A stretch of 64,000 nt of DNA from Cyrtodaria siliqua (GCA_037043455.1 JAWPHD010002623.1:62001-126000), one strand, 5' to 3'. Numbered from the stretch's first letter, positions 45,370-57,030 are shown. Notes: a model not told the origin generated them from the sequence alone. Program-made: numbers and translations.

Positions 45370-46752
45370 GTCCTGAATGGTACACCATACTCGTACAAAA
45401 CAAGTTTGCACGCGCCATATTTGAACTTCCGGAATTATGTAAACATCCAAAGGCAACTGTTTTTGCGAGAAATAACAATGAGAAAAGCGTGTTTGGCCAT
45501 GTAAGTATATTATTTTCTCCATATTATGTATTTATTTTGATTGTATTACGCGTCAGCGTTTATTCTTGTTAAAAAAAAACAGTTGTTATCCAAATCAGTT
45601 GAGAAAAGTTAATATCACGAAAATCAACGAAATTTCATATTTATTGTCGTATTGTACCATAATACCCATATAAAGTTACCCGAAATGGCTAAATATGATA
45701 AACTAATCAAATAAAAATCGAATTTGGTAATTTAAAATGGAAAAAATAGCAATAGCATAACACTGGTTTTCGCCGATTTTTAAAACTACGGAAGCCCGTA
45801 CGGGTCATAAATGCGTAATCGCGCGAAATATAGAAACATCATTTATGCGTTTTAAATCACATTTTAACTGCATTTTATTGATGATGTTCTGTTCTTTTGT
45901 TCATTCAAACCCCATTTTCTCTTTAAAAGGATGCATGATGTGTAACATCTATATTGGGAAAGCCAGTACGGTAGTCGTTGGAAAGGAGCCATTGTGAAGC
46001 TATACCATTTGGAAATATACTTCTAAACAAGAGAATGCCCACATAGTGGTAAGCAATAACTGAATTGATTAATAGCCTGTATTTTATTTCTATTTTATAT
46101 ATTACATTACAAATTTGTTTAGTAAAGAAAATTTCTTTTAAAATGTTGCATTTAGTTTGCATTTGTTTACTTAACATATTTATTACGGATCCTATATAGT
46201 TAAAATTGTTTACTGTATCACACTTTTAGGTCCAAGAAAATAAATTGTTTTATGTTAAATCAGTTAACTTTTAAAAAGTAAAATATTGAAATGGCGTATC
46301 CTCAGTACATATATCTACTATGATATGATGGTTTGTATTATAATTCAGATACATTTATCAGGAAATGTATCTTTCAAATTCACCCTATTTTTTAGACCAG
46401 TATTCAGTGAGACCTAGTCAGATGAAGGCCATGCATCATAAACTCTATCGTTTGGCAGCCAATCCAGTGGCCAGTTCATTTGCTTCTCCAAGGTAAAGTA
46501 ATGATTGTAAATAAACAATTTATATGATTGTAATTGTTTTAATGCAGGTACTCATTAATAATATTAACAAGTTATGTTATAATAACGGGAAGAATATAAA
46601 TTATTTGTGAGCTTGAACATCCACAGAAATAAAGATGAGTTAAATTATAATCTCTTATTCTATTGGAATAATGCAGAACTTAATTTTGAAATTTCAGGAT
46701 GATGGATCATGGGTTATTGCTCAGCAATGTGATGTGACCATAGCCATCTGAA
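45370..46752 (+). other. Probable 5' UTR exons of the nested zinc-finger/nuclease gene
   Basis: Splice-site pairs suggest this chain: exon 1 ending at 45500 (CCAT/GTAAGTA); exon 2 45930-46048 (acceptor TCTCTTTAAAAG, donor AGTG/GTAAGC); exon 3 46396-46492 (acceptor CCTATTTTTTAG, donor CAAG/GTAAAG); exon 4 from 46698 (acceptor AATTTCAG), which contains the start ATG at 46753. The exons hold short upstream ORFs. One begins near 45478 and crosses the first junction as MRKACLAMMHDV-stop. Another starts at 46699 and stops before the main ATG. The transcription start is not visible. All of this is splice-site inference. Confidence 0.5.
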
Positions 46753-49700
46753 ATGGATATTACAGTAAGTGAATTGCATTTTTAATCACACTGAAAATAC
46801 ATGTTGTTTTACTGTCTTTATCATGCATTAGCATGATCAACAATGATGAGATGACACCCTTTTTTCTCTTCATCATACATGTTAAACCAAACAATAAATT
46901 ACTTCCAGTTATTATTTAATAATAATCCCTAGTCTTTCCAACTTTTTTTGGGGTTAAATTATCAAATTTATGTAACATTTGCATGTTTCGAAAATGAAAT
47001 AGTTTTTAAATAAATTGTATCTTTTTTTCAGCAAGAGTGTTCTTTCTGCAACTTACCCGTTGATGATAGCAAACCAACTGTTGTACTTCGTGGTAAAGGT
47101 TGTGACACCATCAACAGAACCAGCAAGGACAGACTCGCGAATATTCATGTTGTTCCGGGTCAGATAGTCCACACAGACTGTAGACGTGATTTTATTCACC
47201 CGAGAAACAGTTCATCAAGCAAATGTGACACTAATAATAATAATAATTATGTAACACGTTCAGTTGTAACATTTGATTTTGAAAACACATGTATTTTTTG
47301 TGGACACCATGCCAAAATTAATAATAGGAAAAGAAGTGCTGATGTATATCCCGTTAGAACAATTGAATTTCAAGAAACTATAAAGCAAAAATGTATAGAA
47401 AGAAATGATTCATGGTCACTTGAAGTACTTAACAGAATATCCTCGGTTCTTGACTTACCTGCTGCAGATGCAGTCTACCACCAAAAATGTAATGTTAATT
47501 TTAGAACATCAAGGCAACTTCCTCGAATGTATTCAGATACATATGAAACACCACCAAAGAAAAGTCCAGGAAGGCCTGATTGTGTTGACATTAATGAAAG
47601 TTTCAATCATGTAATTTCTTATGTTAAGGAACATGAAGGTACCATACTGAACTTTGGTGGGCTCGTCAAGGTAATGGAAAACTCATGTGGAGAGAGGGCA
47701 TATTCCAAGAAGCATCTGAAGAGCAAGCTTCTTGATTACTTTGGTGATAAAATCTCCATTAGTACTCTGGAAGGAAAGGAAGACAAGGTCTGTCTGAGAA
47801 GAACACTTTCAAACATTGTCTACACTCATTCTAAAGAAGAATGTAGCTCTGAAGAAGAAAAAAAGAAGAACTTAATACAAGCAGCAGCAAAAGTTATCAA
47901 AACTGAAATTGATTCAATCAAACAAAACAAGGATTACTTTCCAAATGCCAGTTCTATTTCTTCGACTGAAGAGAACAAGAAGTATTTACCAGAAAGTCTG
48001 ACATTGCTCCTATCTTCACTGTTCTCCACTATTGACGATGTCAAGTTGGCTTCCATTGGTCAAGCTATCATCCAAGCCTGTCATCCCAAGAGCACTCTTG
48101 CCCCCTTACAGCTAGGTTTAGGGGTTCAGCTGCATCATCAGTTTGGGTCAAGATATTTGGTTGATCTGCTACACAAGATGGGATTTTCTGCATCTTACAC
48201 TCTGGTTCAACGATATGAAGCCAATGCTGCAGCTACTTTGAACACCAACTTGCCAGATTTTTTCCCTGGAAAATTTCTACAATTTGTAGCTGACAATGTT
48301 GACCATAATGCATGTACCTTAGATGGCCATGGAACATTCCATGGAATGGGCATAATAGCATGTACAAGCCCTGGATCCGATGTGAAGATGGCAGTACCCA
48401 AAAAAGAAATATCCTTGGAAGATATTGTAGCGCTTGGCAGGATCAGCATTAAGTATTTTACACACATCGATTCTGATGAGCCTCGCTTGATGTTTGAAGA
48501 CATACAGACTGACCACTTGGTTGATGAAAGACAGACAAAGAATGAACACTTTGACCTATTTTCGAAAGTCATTTGGTCTCTCAACACAAGAAGGCCAAGC
48601 TGGTCAGGGTTCATGCAACTATATTACAGTGCTGAAGAAGAGTATCCGGGAAAAACAGGGATATCATTTATGCCAATGATAAACTTAAACCCAAGCGATG
48701 CAACATGTATCAACTCAACCTTGCACTTTGTCTGCTCACAGTCGTCGAAGTATGGAGTTACTCCAGTGCTTACCTTCGACCAGCCATTGTTTCAGAAGGC
48801 CACTAACATTGTATCATGTTGCACAAGTTCAGATCCGTTGAAGAAAATAGTTCTCCGATTGGGTGGTTTCCATACCGAGATGAGTTTTCTAGGCAGTATT
48901 GGGCACATCATGTCTGGTTCAGGCTTACAGGAATCAATCGAGACGGTGTATGCGCCAAATGCTGTAACACATATGATGAATGGTAAAGCTGTTGCACGTG
49001 CCTTACGTGGACATTTCTTGGTAGATACAGTCCTCCACGCTATGCTGTTATCCAAAGCAGTGAATATTGATATACCTGCCATGGAAGAGGATGTTGGTTT
49101 GCACACCAGTCAAACAGGAAACTCAACTCCTGGAGAAGCTGATGCTCAAGATTCACGATTGACTAACGAAACCGGCTTGCAAAGACAACTATCTGAGATG
49201 TATGAGAAGTTGACACAAAAGGAGATGAGTAGCAATGAGATCGCACAGAGTGAAACTTTGCAAGTAGTAGCAGCTAGAATCATAGAAGAGAAACAGAAAC
49301 TTACGCACAACAGGACTGCATCTTTGTGGTTTCAGTACATGGATATGGTGTCCATACTCCAGGAATTTATAAGAGCTGAGAGAATCGGTGACTGGAATGG
49401 ACATCTCATTACTTTGAGCAAAATGTTGCCTTACTTTGCTGCCTCTGGACACAATTTATATTTGAAGTCTGCACGCATCTACATACAGAATATGTTGAAA
49501 TTAGAGCAAGACCATCCTGAAGTTCATAGGCAGTTTTTAATGGGGAATCACACCTTGCGCAGAAGTGAAAGGCACTGGGCTGGCTTGTCGACAGACCTTG
49601 TCATAGAACAAGTACTAATGAGGTCACTGAAAAGCACAGGAGGAGTAACAAGAGGCCGTGGCATGTCAGAAACGCAAATAGCTGTGTGGTTGATGTCATT

Positions 49701-51465
49701 GCCTGCAAATGCAGAAATAAATAACGCTATGCAACTGTTCACCGGTACAGCATTTGTTACAAGTGACCAGCACAAGGACACCAAACCTGCCCGAACAACA
49801 AGGGATGACAAAGACACAAGGACGATACTCGCATTTATGCAAGATCATTCTCCTTTTGATGAAACAGACGGAGTACTGAGAAATATTGAGACTGGGGTAG
49901 CAGCAGGTAGCAGGGTAAATGCCGAACAAGCGAAGGCTATTGGAGAGAAGATCGTAGCAAATATGGCAGGACAATTTCTTGATGAATATTCATTTAAAAG
50001 ATCCAACCAGGTCGTTACCCTTGGTGACAAAACATCAGTCAGAATTGCTGGGGAAGCAGTTGCAATTGACCCTCAACTTCTGTTTCAGCGCCTCACAGCA
50101 ATAGCAGATAGATATTATGAAGATGTGTCAACATTATTTCAATACGAACTTTCTAGCGTACCGTCATCCCTTTTTGACAACACAGGTTCACCACGATTAG
50201 CACAGAAGTCACAGCTGGCTGATGCAATTTGGAAGATTGGCGATTGCGCTCTCGATCCAACTGAAAATGACACTGACAAGAGAAAGCTACATGTTATCGA
50301 CGGTGGATCATTGTTGCACCGAATTCCATGGACAAAAAATATGACATTTGGTTCCATATTTGATCTATATCTGAACTACCTCACTCAGAGATATACTGAA
50401 CCAATTGTCGTGTTTGATGGCTACAATGACGGACCTTCTATCAAAGACACAACACATCTACGCCGCTGTAATGGAATTGTTGGAAATCAAGTCAAATTTG
50501 GGCCAGACACTCCTTTCAAATCGAAAAAAGACACATTTCTAAGCAACTCTGAAAATAAGCAAACATTCATTGAACAACTTGGTAGCCATCTGTTTGACCA
50601 TGGAATCACTGTGCGGCATGCACCAGGGGATGCAGATATGCTAATTGTTGAGACAGCCATTGAATTCGCACAACAAGATATAACATACGTCATTGGAGAA
50701 GACACAGACCTTCTTGTTCTTCTTTGTTACCATGTGCAACACTCATCAAATAAAGTGTACCTGCGATCCGATATAAGGCAAAGCAGAGCATCACCAAAAA
50801 AGATTTGGGACATTCAAAAAACCCAATCTGTTCTAACTAGGAATGTATGTGACCTGTTGCCTTTCCTACATGCGTTGACTGGCTGTGACTCAACGTCTCG
50901 AATATATGGAATTGGAAAGGCATCTGCTTTGAAAGCGTTGGTTGGAAATTCAGACCTGCAGGAAGTTGGGAAGCAGTTCATGGGGAGTAGGTCTGAGAAA
51001 GATGTAGGTCAACTAGGGGAAAGAGCAATTGTTAGGCTATTAGACGGAGATTCGTGTCTACCTTTAGATACACTGAGATATCACAAGTTCACGGTGAAAG
51101 TAATGACAGGAAAATCATTTGTGCAAGTTCATACATTACCTCCAACATCAGACGCAGCATTCTTTCATAGTCAGAGGGTGTATCTTCAGAGCCAGATATG
51201 GATCGGAAACACAATGCTGAAACCTGAAGACTGGGGGTATGAACTGACTGATAGCAAGTACACGCCTGTGAAGTGCTCCCTACCGCCTGCACCTGACAGT
51301 CTTCTGAATGTCATTCGTTGCAATTGCAAAAGTAATTGCGATAACAAAAGATGCACTTGCCGAAAACATGGCTTGGAATGCTCTCTGAGCTGTGGGTCAT
51401 GTCGGGGTGTTGGATGTTCTAATTCTCCTACCCTTGCTGAATTAGACATTGATGAAATTGTTTGA
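46753..51465 (+). CDS. Two-zinc-finger, PIN/FEN-like nuclease, CXC-domain protein (two coding exons)
   Basis: CDS is 46753-46764 (MDIT, start context GAAATGG) joined to 47032-51465; the intron has GTAAGT and TTTTTTTCAG borders and keeps frame, giving about 1481 residues. In order: C2HC module 1 (C7, C10, H51, C54); C2HC module 2 (C91, C94, H154, C157, in YHQKCNVNFRT); a long centre with VADNVDHN (about 422-429), TFDQPLF (D587), GGFHTEMSFLGSIG (about 616) and ERHWAGLSTDLVIEQ; a PIN/FEN-like domain with D1094 (VIDGG), D1133 (VVFDGY), DADM (1204), GEDTD (1226-1230) and HALTGCDS (D1290); and a tesmin/TSO1-like CXC cluster of nine Cys (1434-1466). All likely catalytic acids are kept and the frame has no breaks. 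I recall similar multi-copy uncharacterised proteins in cnidarians and molluscs. The function is unknown. It could be an intact selfish-element protein or a host gene. It is antisense within an intron of the giant-exon gene. Confidence 0.88.
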
Positions 51466-51778
51466 ATTTAATAATCACTTTCAATGTCCTACTACACATA
51501 AATGAGTATAAATAGTAAATACTCTGTTAAAATATTCAAGATCAGATTATTCAAAGTGATTTATGAATCTATAATATTTTCGCTTAATGATACTACTTGT
51601 ATGTTAATACATATTTATTTAAGTATCATGTTACAAACATTTCACCTAAAATAGACAATAATTTCTTTATACCATTTATTACCAAAACCATAATTTAAAA
51701 CGACAAGCAGAATCAGAATGACATTTGTACATATGCACATGTTTTTGTTAATGTGTACTTGATTATTAACTCAACCAA

Positions 51779-51784
51779 AATAAA
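51779..51784 (+). promoter_or_regulatory. Poly(A) signal of the nested gene
   Basis: AATAAA about 310 bases after the stop, followed by the GT-rich stretch TTGTGTAAGTGTATAC. This is a good position for the end of the transcript. Confidence 0.5.
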
Positions 51785-52461
51785 ATTGTGTAAGTGTATA
51801 CTTATTGCATCACTGATTGTATATATAATGGATTTTACTATAATAGTATAATGTTCAATGAACATCTACATATTGTGTTGATGCATTTTCAATACTGTTT
51901 ATAAAAATAATCATGAAAATATAATAATTTGTTCATTTTTTTCTTATTATAATAAGTGGGTGGGGTAATTTGACCCCTAATTATAGTTTTCCCGGCTATA
52001 TATACACTTGAATCGAACTACGGCCAGGTTTTTACACTTGTAAGTTTTATAACAAGATATGGCACCCTTTTGTGAGACATAGTTTCATAAAACATTGATA
52101 CATGGTGAAATGTATCCGAAAGCTGTGCATATTCCAAATTTTTACATTTTTATCGGTATGTAAGTTCAAGGGTGATATTTTCAAATTTCCCACCGTTGTT
52201 CAGAATGCAACTTTTTTTCTCAAATACTAGTGATATTTTCCTAACAGAAAACATAGAAATGAATTCTTTTGCAATAACTTCACACTTAGATGCTATTTTG
52301 GGCTACGTTGACTAGCCTTTAACTGAAAGCAAGAGTTCAATACACTTGAAACACTCTACTGATAGATTTTTAAAAGCCGGATCAGCCATGGGGACCATTT
52401 TTAATGAAACCTGAATTAGGTTATACATGTTTATGTATTAAGATCCAACAAAAAATTGACT

Positions 52462-52950
52462 GAAACATGTAAAGTACTTAGAGGAGATTTAAAACAAAAA
52501 GATTTTTATTTGACATTGAAGTCAGCAACCTTTTTAGCAAAAAAAGGATTTTCACTTCCAAAGTCGAAGGAATGACAAGTCTGGAGAACAAAAACCTCCT
52601 GAATAGCGAGTTATTAATATGTTTGTTTGTGTGGTTTTGTGGTGGATGCAGACCACCCACTTTGCCTGGGTAGAACCAGCACTGTACACCTCCCGTCATC
52701 CGTAGGAATCGACACTTCCTCACTTACAAGTCGGGCTCCCAGTGGGATTCGAAAACCGCAGCGGTGAGAGTCGAGAAGGTTTACAACGCAACGTTGTTAA
52801 CCACTCAGCCACGGAGACGCTTTATTAAGATGATAAAACACTAACAACTTTGTTAAGAAACGCTTTAGATTGCACGATACCCATAAGCCTTCTTAAATTA
52901 TCCCATTTTCTGTTTGGCGGAAAATCCTTAATTATCCATAAAAGCACTCA
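52462..52950 (+). repeat. Flanking repeat, right copy (split by a SINE)
   Basis: Same order as 44905-45190: GTACTTAGAGGAGATTTAAA, CAAAGTCGAAGGAATGACA, then after the SINE ATTATCCCATTTTCTGTTTG and CCTTAATTATCCATAAAAGC. The SINE at 52622-52821 accounts for the extra length. Confidence 0.7.
52622..52821 (-). mobile_element. tRNA-derived SINE family 2, complete (200 bp)
   Basis: The minus-strand head reads GCGTCTCCGTGGCTGAGTGG, with A box TGGCTGAGTGG and B box near GGTTTTCGAATCCC (tRNA Ser/Leu-like). The body has AGTGAGGAAGTGTCGATTCC and GTGCTGGTTCTACCCAGGCA. The 3' end is (CAAA)n-like. Flanks TTATTAATATG (52611-52621) and TTATTAAGATG (52822-52832) match at 10 of 11 bases. Confidence 0.88.
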
Positions 52951-53504
52951 AAACTCTGTGATCCTGGACAAACAATTTAAACAGTCTATTACATCATTTT
53001 AAAATTATTTTATTTTTAGAATTTTGCGGTTCTTGGTTTCAAGAAACTCTTAATCTGTTTCAGCACTTAAAAGGCTCATTCAGTTGTTCTGAGAACACAT
53101 GAAGTTGTATCATAATAGCATGACGTGATGTCGTGATACCAAGGTGTGATGTCATAATACCAGAAAGTGATATCATGATAGAAACAACCAAATGAAAATA
53201 TGAATTAACCATTCTGATTGGTTCAGTGATAAAAATTGAAAGGGGATGAGGGGCATATTAATTTAAATGAAACCATTTAATTTAAAAGCTCATTACATTC
53301 TCAGAACACACTGAGATTTTACTGGACATTGAGTAATGAGGTTCTTGAAACCCAGAAACACAAAATTCTAATAATAAAATAATTCTAAAATGATTTAATA
53401 GACAGTTCTTAATGCTTGGTTATAATTTGGATGTACCCATTATACTGCTTCTACGATGTTCAGCAAACATTATTTAACATTCACCATAAGCTATAATTAT
53501 GAAT
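52951..53504. other. Intronic stretch
   Basis: No exon was recognised. Short degenerate repeats of a GTGATGTCATAATACC type sit at 53120-53175. A loose inverse similarity (ATTTTAGAATTTTGCGGTT versus CACAAAATTCTAATAATAAA) between about 53000 and 53390 may be the ends of an old TIR element. Confidence 0.4.
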
Positions 53505-53690
53505 TGAATTGGTGTTTTACGGCGCACCAACACAAGAAATGTTACATGGTGCCAAACAGGGATGAACATGCCAGGCTCATCCTCCATTTACATCTAGATA
53601 AAATATGGAGAATGGGCCTAGAACCTTCTAACCGGCAGAACTGCAGAGTTGCTGCAAATTCTATTGTAGACACTCCATTTATTCACATTT
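53505..53690 (-). mobile_element. SINE-like element, family 1
   Basis: The minus strand contains GTCTACAATAGAATTTGCAG, CAACTCTGCAGTTCTGC, AGAAGGTTCTAGGCCCATTC and GCGCCGTAAAACACCAATTC, matching 8735-8999. The 114-codon frame crossing it (53456-53800) is an artefact. Confidence 0.82.
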
Positions 53691-54077
53691 CCACATTTGC
53701 ATATGTAAGTGTCATGAAGAAAACCTTGAATCAGCGTGATACAATTATAACAATTACATTTAATGAATTTTACCCAATATGGAAAATCAGCATTATATAA
53801 CTACACAAATTATGATGCAATTTTTATGCAGTAATCTCGGGGGTTAATGAAGATGAAATAAACTGTTTCAAGTTGACATCTCAGAAAGAGGTGCAGACGA
53901 ACCGTCCTGTTCCAAAATGAAGTACTTATTCAGCCGCACTGTTCCAAAATGAGGTACTTAGAAGTGCGAGGTACTTTCGGAGCAATCAGCAATTAGAACA
54001 CAAACATTATGAAACCACGACTTCTGATAATTCAAACAACTATTATAAAACAAATATTATAAACCTTATTTACATTT

Positions 54078-54215
54078 TGTTTGTTTGTTTGTATGGGGTT
54101 TTACATAATTTTTAACACATGTAAGGTTATATATAACGGTCGATATTTTTGTGGTGGAGGCAGACCACCCACTTTTCCTGGGTAGAACCAGTACTTTACA
54201 CCTCCCTCCAACCTT
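54078..54215 (-). mobile_element. tRNA-derived SINE family 2, 3' part
   Basis: Plus-strand order GTTTGTTTGTTTGTATGGGG, ACACATGTAAGGTTATATAT, GGAGGCAGACCACCCACTTT, TCCTGGGTAGAACCAGTACT matches 10515-10660 and 52622-52700. The head is missing. Confidence 0.75.
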
Positions 54216-54859
54216 ATGTACATATGATACACCTTAAACAGGTGAACATTATGCCCCTCATCCCCTTTCACCTTTTTAAACAAAAATAATTCAAAATGCA
54301 ATACAGTTTAGATCTTTTGTATAACCCTTATAAAACTTACGTGGTCAGAGTATTAATTTTTATACCCCATCCAACCCCTTCTCCAAGAAGCAAAAACGGG
54401 GTTGGCTGGGGTATGAAATAAAACCTTAATAGTTTGCATATTGTAAAATTAAAACAATAGGTAATTTTAAACAGGTTGTCACATTTTTTTCAGTAATATA
54501 TTGTTTTCATGTTTTATTGTCGGATTATCCGTTATAAAATCCTGCTAATATAAGATATTTGGAAATAGTAATTATTCATTACATAATATCACCTTTCCAA
54601 TCACTTGATGAAATTAAGGCGGGACCACATAATGTGAAGAAGTGACTCACATGGGTAATACTATTAGGGGATTTAGGGTATGTTTAAATAACATTCTGAA
54701 TAATTTGTTTGGGCAAGTGGCCTTTCCTTCCGAAATAAAATATTTTGAATGATAAAAGAAATATGATATTTAGTTTAGGCCAATGCCCTTTTTCCATAAA
54801 ATATTGCTGAATGTTGATACTTGGACCTGCCTTTCTCTGAAACATTGATATTTACCCAC

Positions 54860-54886
54860 CTCTGAGTTCTGCCAGTCTTGTTCCAT
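54860..54886 (-). CDS. Candidate 27-nt micro-exon of the giant-exon gene
   Basis: The minus-strand acceptor is GCTGCATCTGGCAG (AG opposite 54887-54888) and the donor is AGAG/GTGGGTAAA (GT opposite 54858-54859). Phase 1-1, adding DGTRLAELR when joined to the 57.5-kb exon. Phase and both sites fit, but the exon is so short that chance cannot be ruled out. If real it is likely alternatively used. Confidence 0.42.
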
Positions 54887-55135
54887 CTGCCAGATGCAGC
54901 AATAAAATAATGGGTATATAATTACTGTCGGGCAAAATCGTTCATTAGCTAATGAAACATCTAGTACATCATAGACATTCTACAACATCTGTAATATGTG
55001 ATCAAACTTTACATGCAATAAGGCAATTACCATGAACATTGTACAAATATAAAACAGGTGAAACTATAAAATAGCTAAATCTGGATGAACATTGAAGCAA
55101 ACAATATTAACATATAATAAATGAATTTAATATTA

Positions 55136-55310
55136 CTGTATTTTACGTTGCACCATTACAAAAAGGTTATATGGCACCAACAAGAATGATCATTTCTAGG
55201 TCATCCTTTTACATTGGAATAAAAATATTATATGCATACAAAGAGTATGTAATGCTTTCTCAGCTGCATAACACTGCAGAGTTACTGCAAATCACTAGCT
55301 CGACACTGGA
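55136..55310 (-). mobile_element. SINE-like element, family 1, diverged
   Basis: ATTTTACGTTGCACCATTAC, AAAAAGGTTATATGGCACCA and CACTGCAGAGTTACTGCAAA follow the family order in reverse. Confidence 0.7.
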
Positions 55311-55877
55311 GACATGTTGATCCCTTTTTTGACTCACATTCAAATGGTTACCAAAAAATCACAGATTACCAAATTCAGTGAATCGGACAACAAAACTAGA
55401 AAATGGAGATGCCGCCTTTGGGGGATTTTTTTTATCCAGCAACTCTATTCTTGTCTGGGAACCACACAAACAAGTTCTATGGAATTTTTACCTGCACATA
55501 TGACTTTTGTAATACGATTCTTATGTATTATTATCTTCACAATCAGTAGACAGAATATGACAAGAACAGCAACTAGTCTTATGTTTCATAATGACATAAA
55601 CATATTTTGAAAACATTAAATGTTTTCTCACTGTGTTTGTGTTATGTGGTAAACTTTAATCAGTAAATGGATGAAGTTTTATGCCCATAAATTATTACCA
55701 TCAATACGGTTATACCCATTAACTAATTAAAGCTCAACAACACGGAACATAACAAGAAGCAGTTGTAGAGAACACGGTCCCCTGACGCTTATTTAATTTG
55801 ACTTTTGAATCCAGGCTTCATGTGAAGTCTATAGGTAATGCTGTTTTGGAGCTAAGTTTTCTGGACTCATTATACAG

Positions 55878-56290
55878 TGACCTTGACCTTTCGATGTTGT
55901 TATAGTGACCTTGACATTTTGATATTGCAATAGTGACTGAGACCATGACATTTTGATATTGTAATGGTGACTGTGACCTTGACATTTCAATATTGCAATG
56001 GTGATTGCGATGGTGACTGTGACCTTGACATTTTGATATTGTAATGGTGACTGTGACCTTGACATTTTGATATTGCAATGGTGACTGTGACCTTGACATT
56101 TTGATATCGCAATGGTGACTGTGACCTTGACATTTTGATATTGTAATGGAGACTATGACCTTGACATTTTGATATTGCAATGGTGACTGACCTTGACATT
56201 TTGATATTGTAATGTTGACTGTGACTGACAATTTGATATTGTAATGGTGACTGTGACCTTGACATTTTGATATTGTAATGACAAGTTGAC
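55878..56290. repeat. 34-bp minisatellite with TGACCTTGA in nearly each unit
   Basis: Unit ATGGTGACTGTGACCTTGAC plus ATTTTGATATTGTA. I count ten TGACCTTGA motifs, the inverse of TCAAGGTCA, the extended half-site bound by ERR and NR5A/FTZ-F1 nuclear receptors. The four overlapping minus-strand frames are repeat artefacts. Diverged related phrases continue to about 56570. Confidence 0.94.
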
Positions 56291-56878
56291 TGTGTCAGTG
56301 ACTTTATATATGCAGAGTTTGATGAAGAAGACCATTAAATGAATGAAATTTCTGTGCACATTTTTTTGCTTAAAACTCGACTACTGTGACCTTTGAAAGT
56401 GACCTTAACCTTCTGATACTGGTATGGCAAGTTGTTGTCACTGACAAGTTTGATGAAGAAATATGAAAATGTTATCGGGTATGTAAGCTTTTGCGGGTAG
56501 TTTTGTGCAAAAATTGACTTTTGAAGCCAAACTGTAACCTTGAAAGACCTTGACCTTTTGAGATTGGTGTGATAAGCTGGCTGTAGTCATTGATTATACA
56601 TATTCAAAACATTTTGAGTTAAAGAGAGCAACAGAAGACAACTGGAATGCCAATATCCCTCTCCACAGGACGCGGGCGATAACAAATGAGAATACTATAT
56701 AATAAACCGAAACAACTGAATTTGATGGACATGAAATAAAACATGAAAGTACAAAGTTTTGGACCACGTAATGCCATTACTGATCAAACAAACAGATTTC
56801 AATCAATACTTAATATTCAGTTAAAATGGGATAACATTTCACAGAAATTGTGTTTCATTCTCCAAATGATTTGGTCAA

Positions 56879-57030
56879 TTAACCCTTATCCCACTATGAA
56901 TGTATAATGGACTGTCCTTTCTTTGAATTTAGACCATTCCATTTATGTTAAAAAGGGTGACTCGCAGGCTGATCTGGGTTTACCATGGACGCAAAGGCTA
57001 TTGTAGTCACCCGTAGCAGGCTAAGGGTAA
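56879..57030 (-). mobile_element. MITE family D, copy
   Basis: The left end TTAACCCTTATCCCACTATG and right end GCAGGCTAAGGGTAA enclose GGCTGATCTGGGTTTACCAT and GACGCAAAGGCTATTGTAG, the inverse of the family core. Confidence 0.8.

Noticed and set aside
48207..51449. Many minus-strand frames of 60-135 codons
   Set aside because: Antisense shadows of the zinc-finger/nuclease CDS.
55818..56359. Four overlapping minus-strand frames of 68-137 codons
   Set aside because: All are translations of the 34-bp TGACCTTGA array in different phases.
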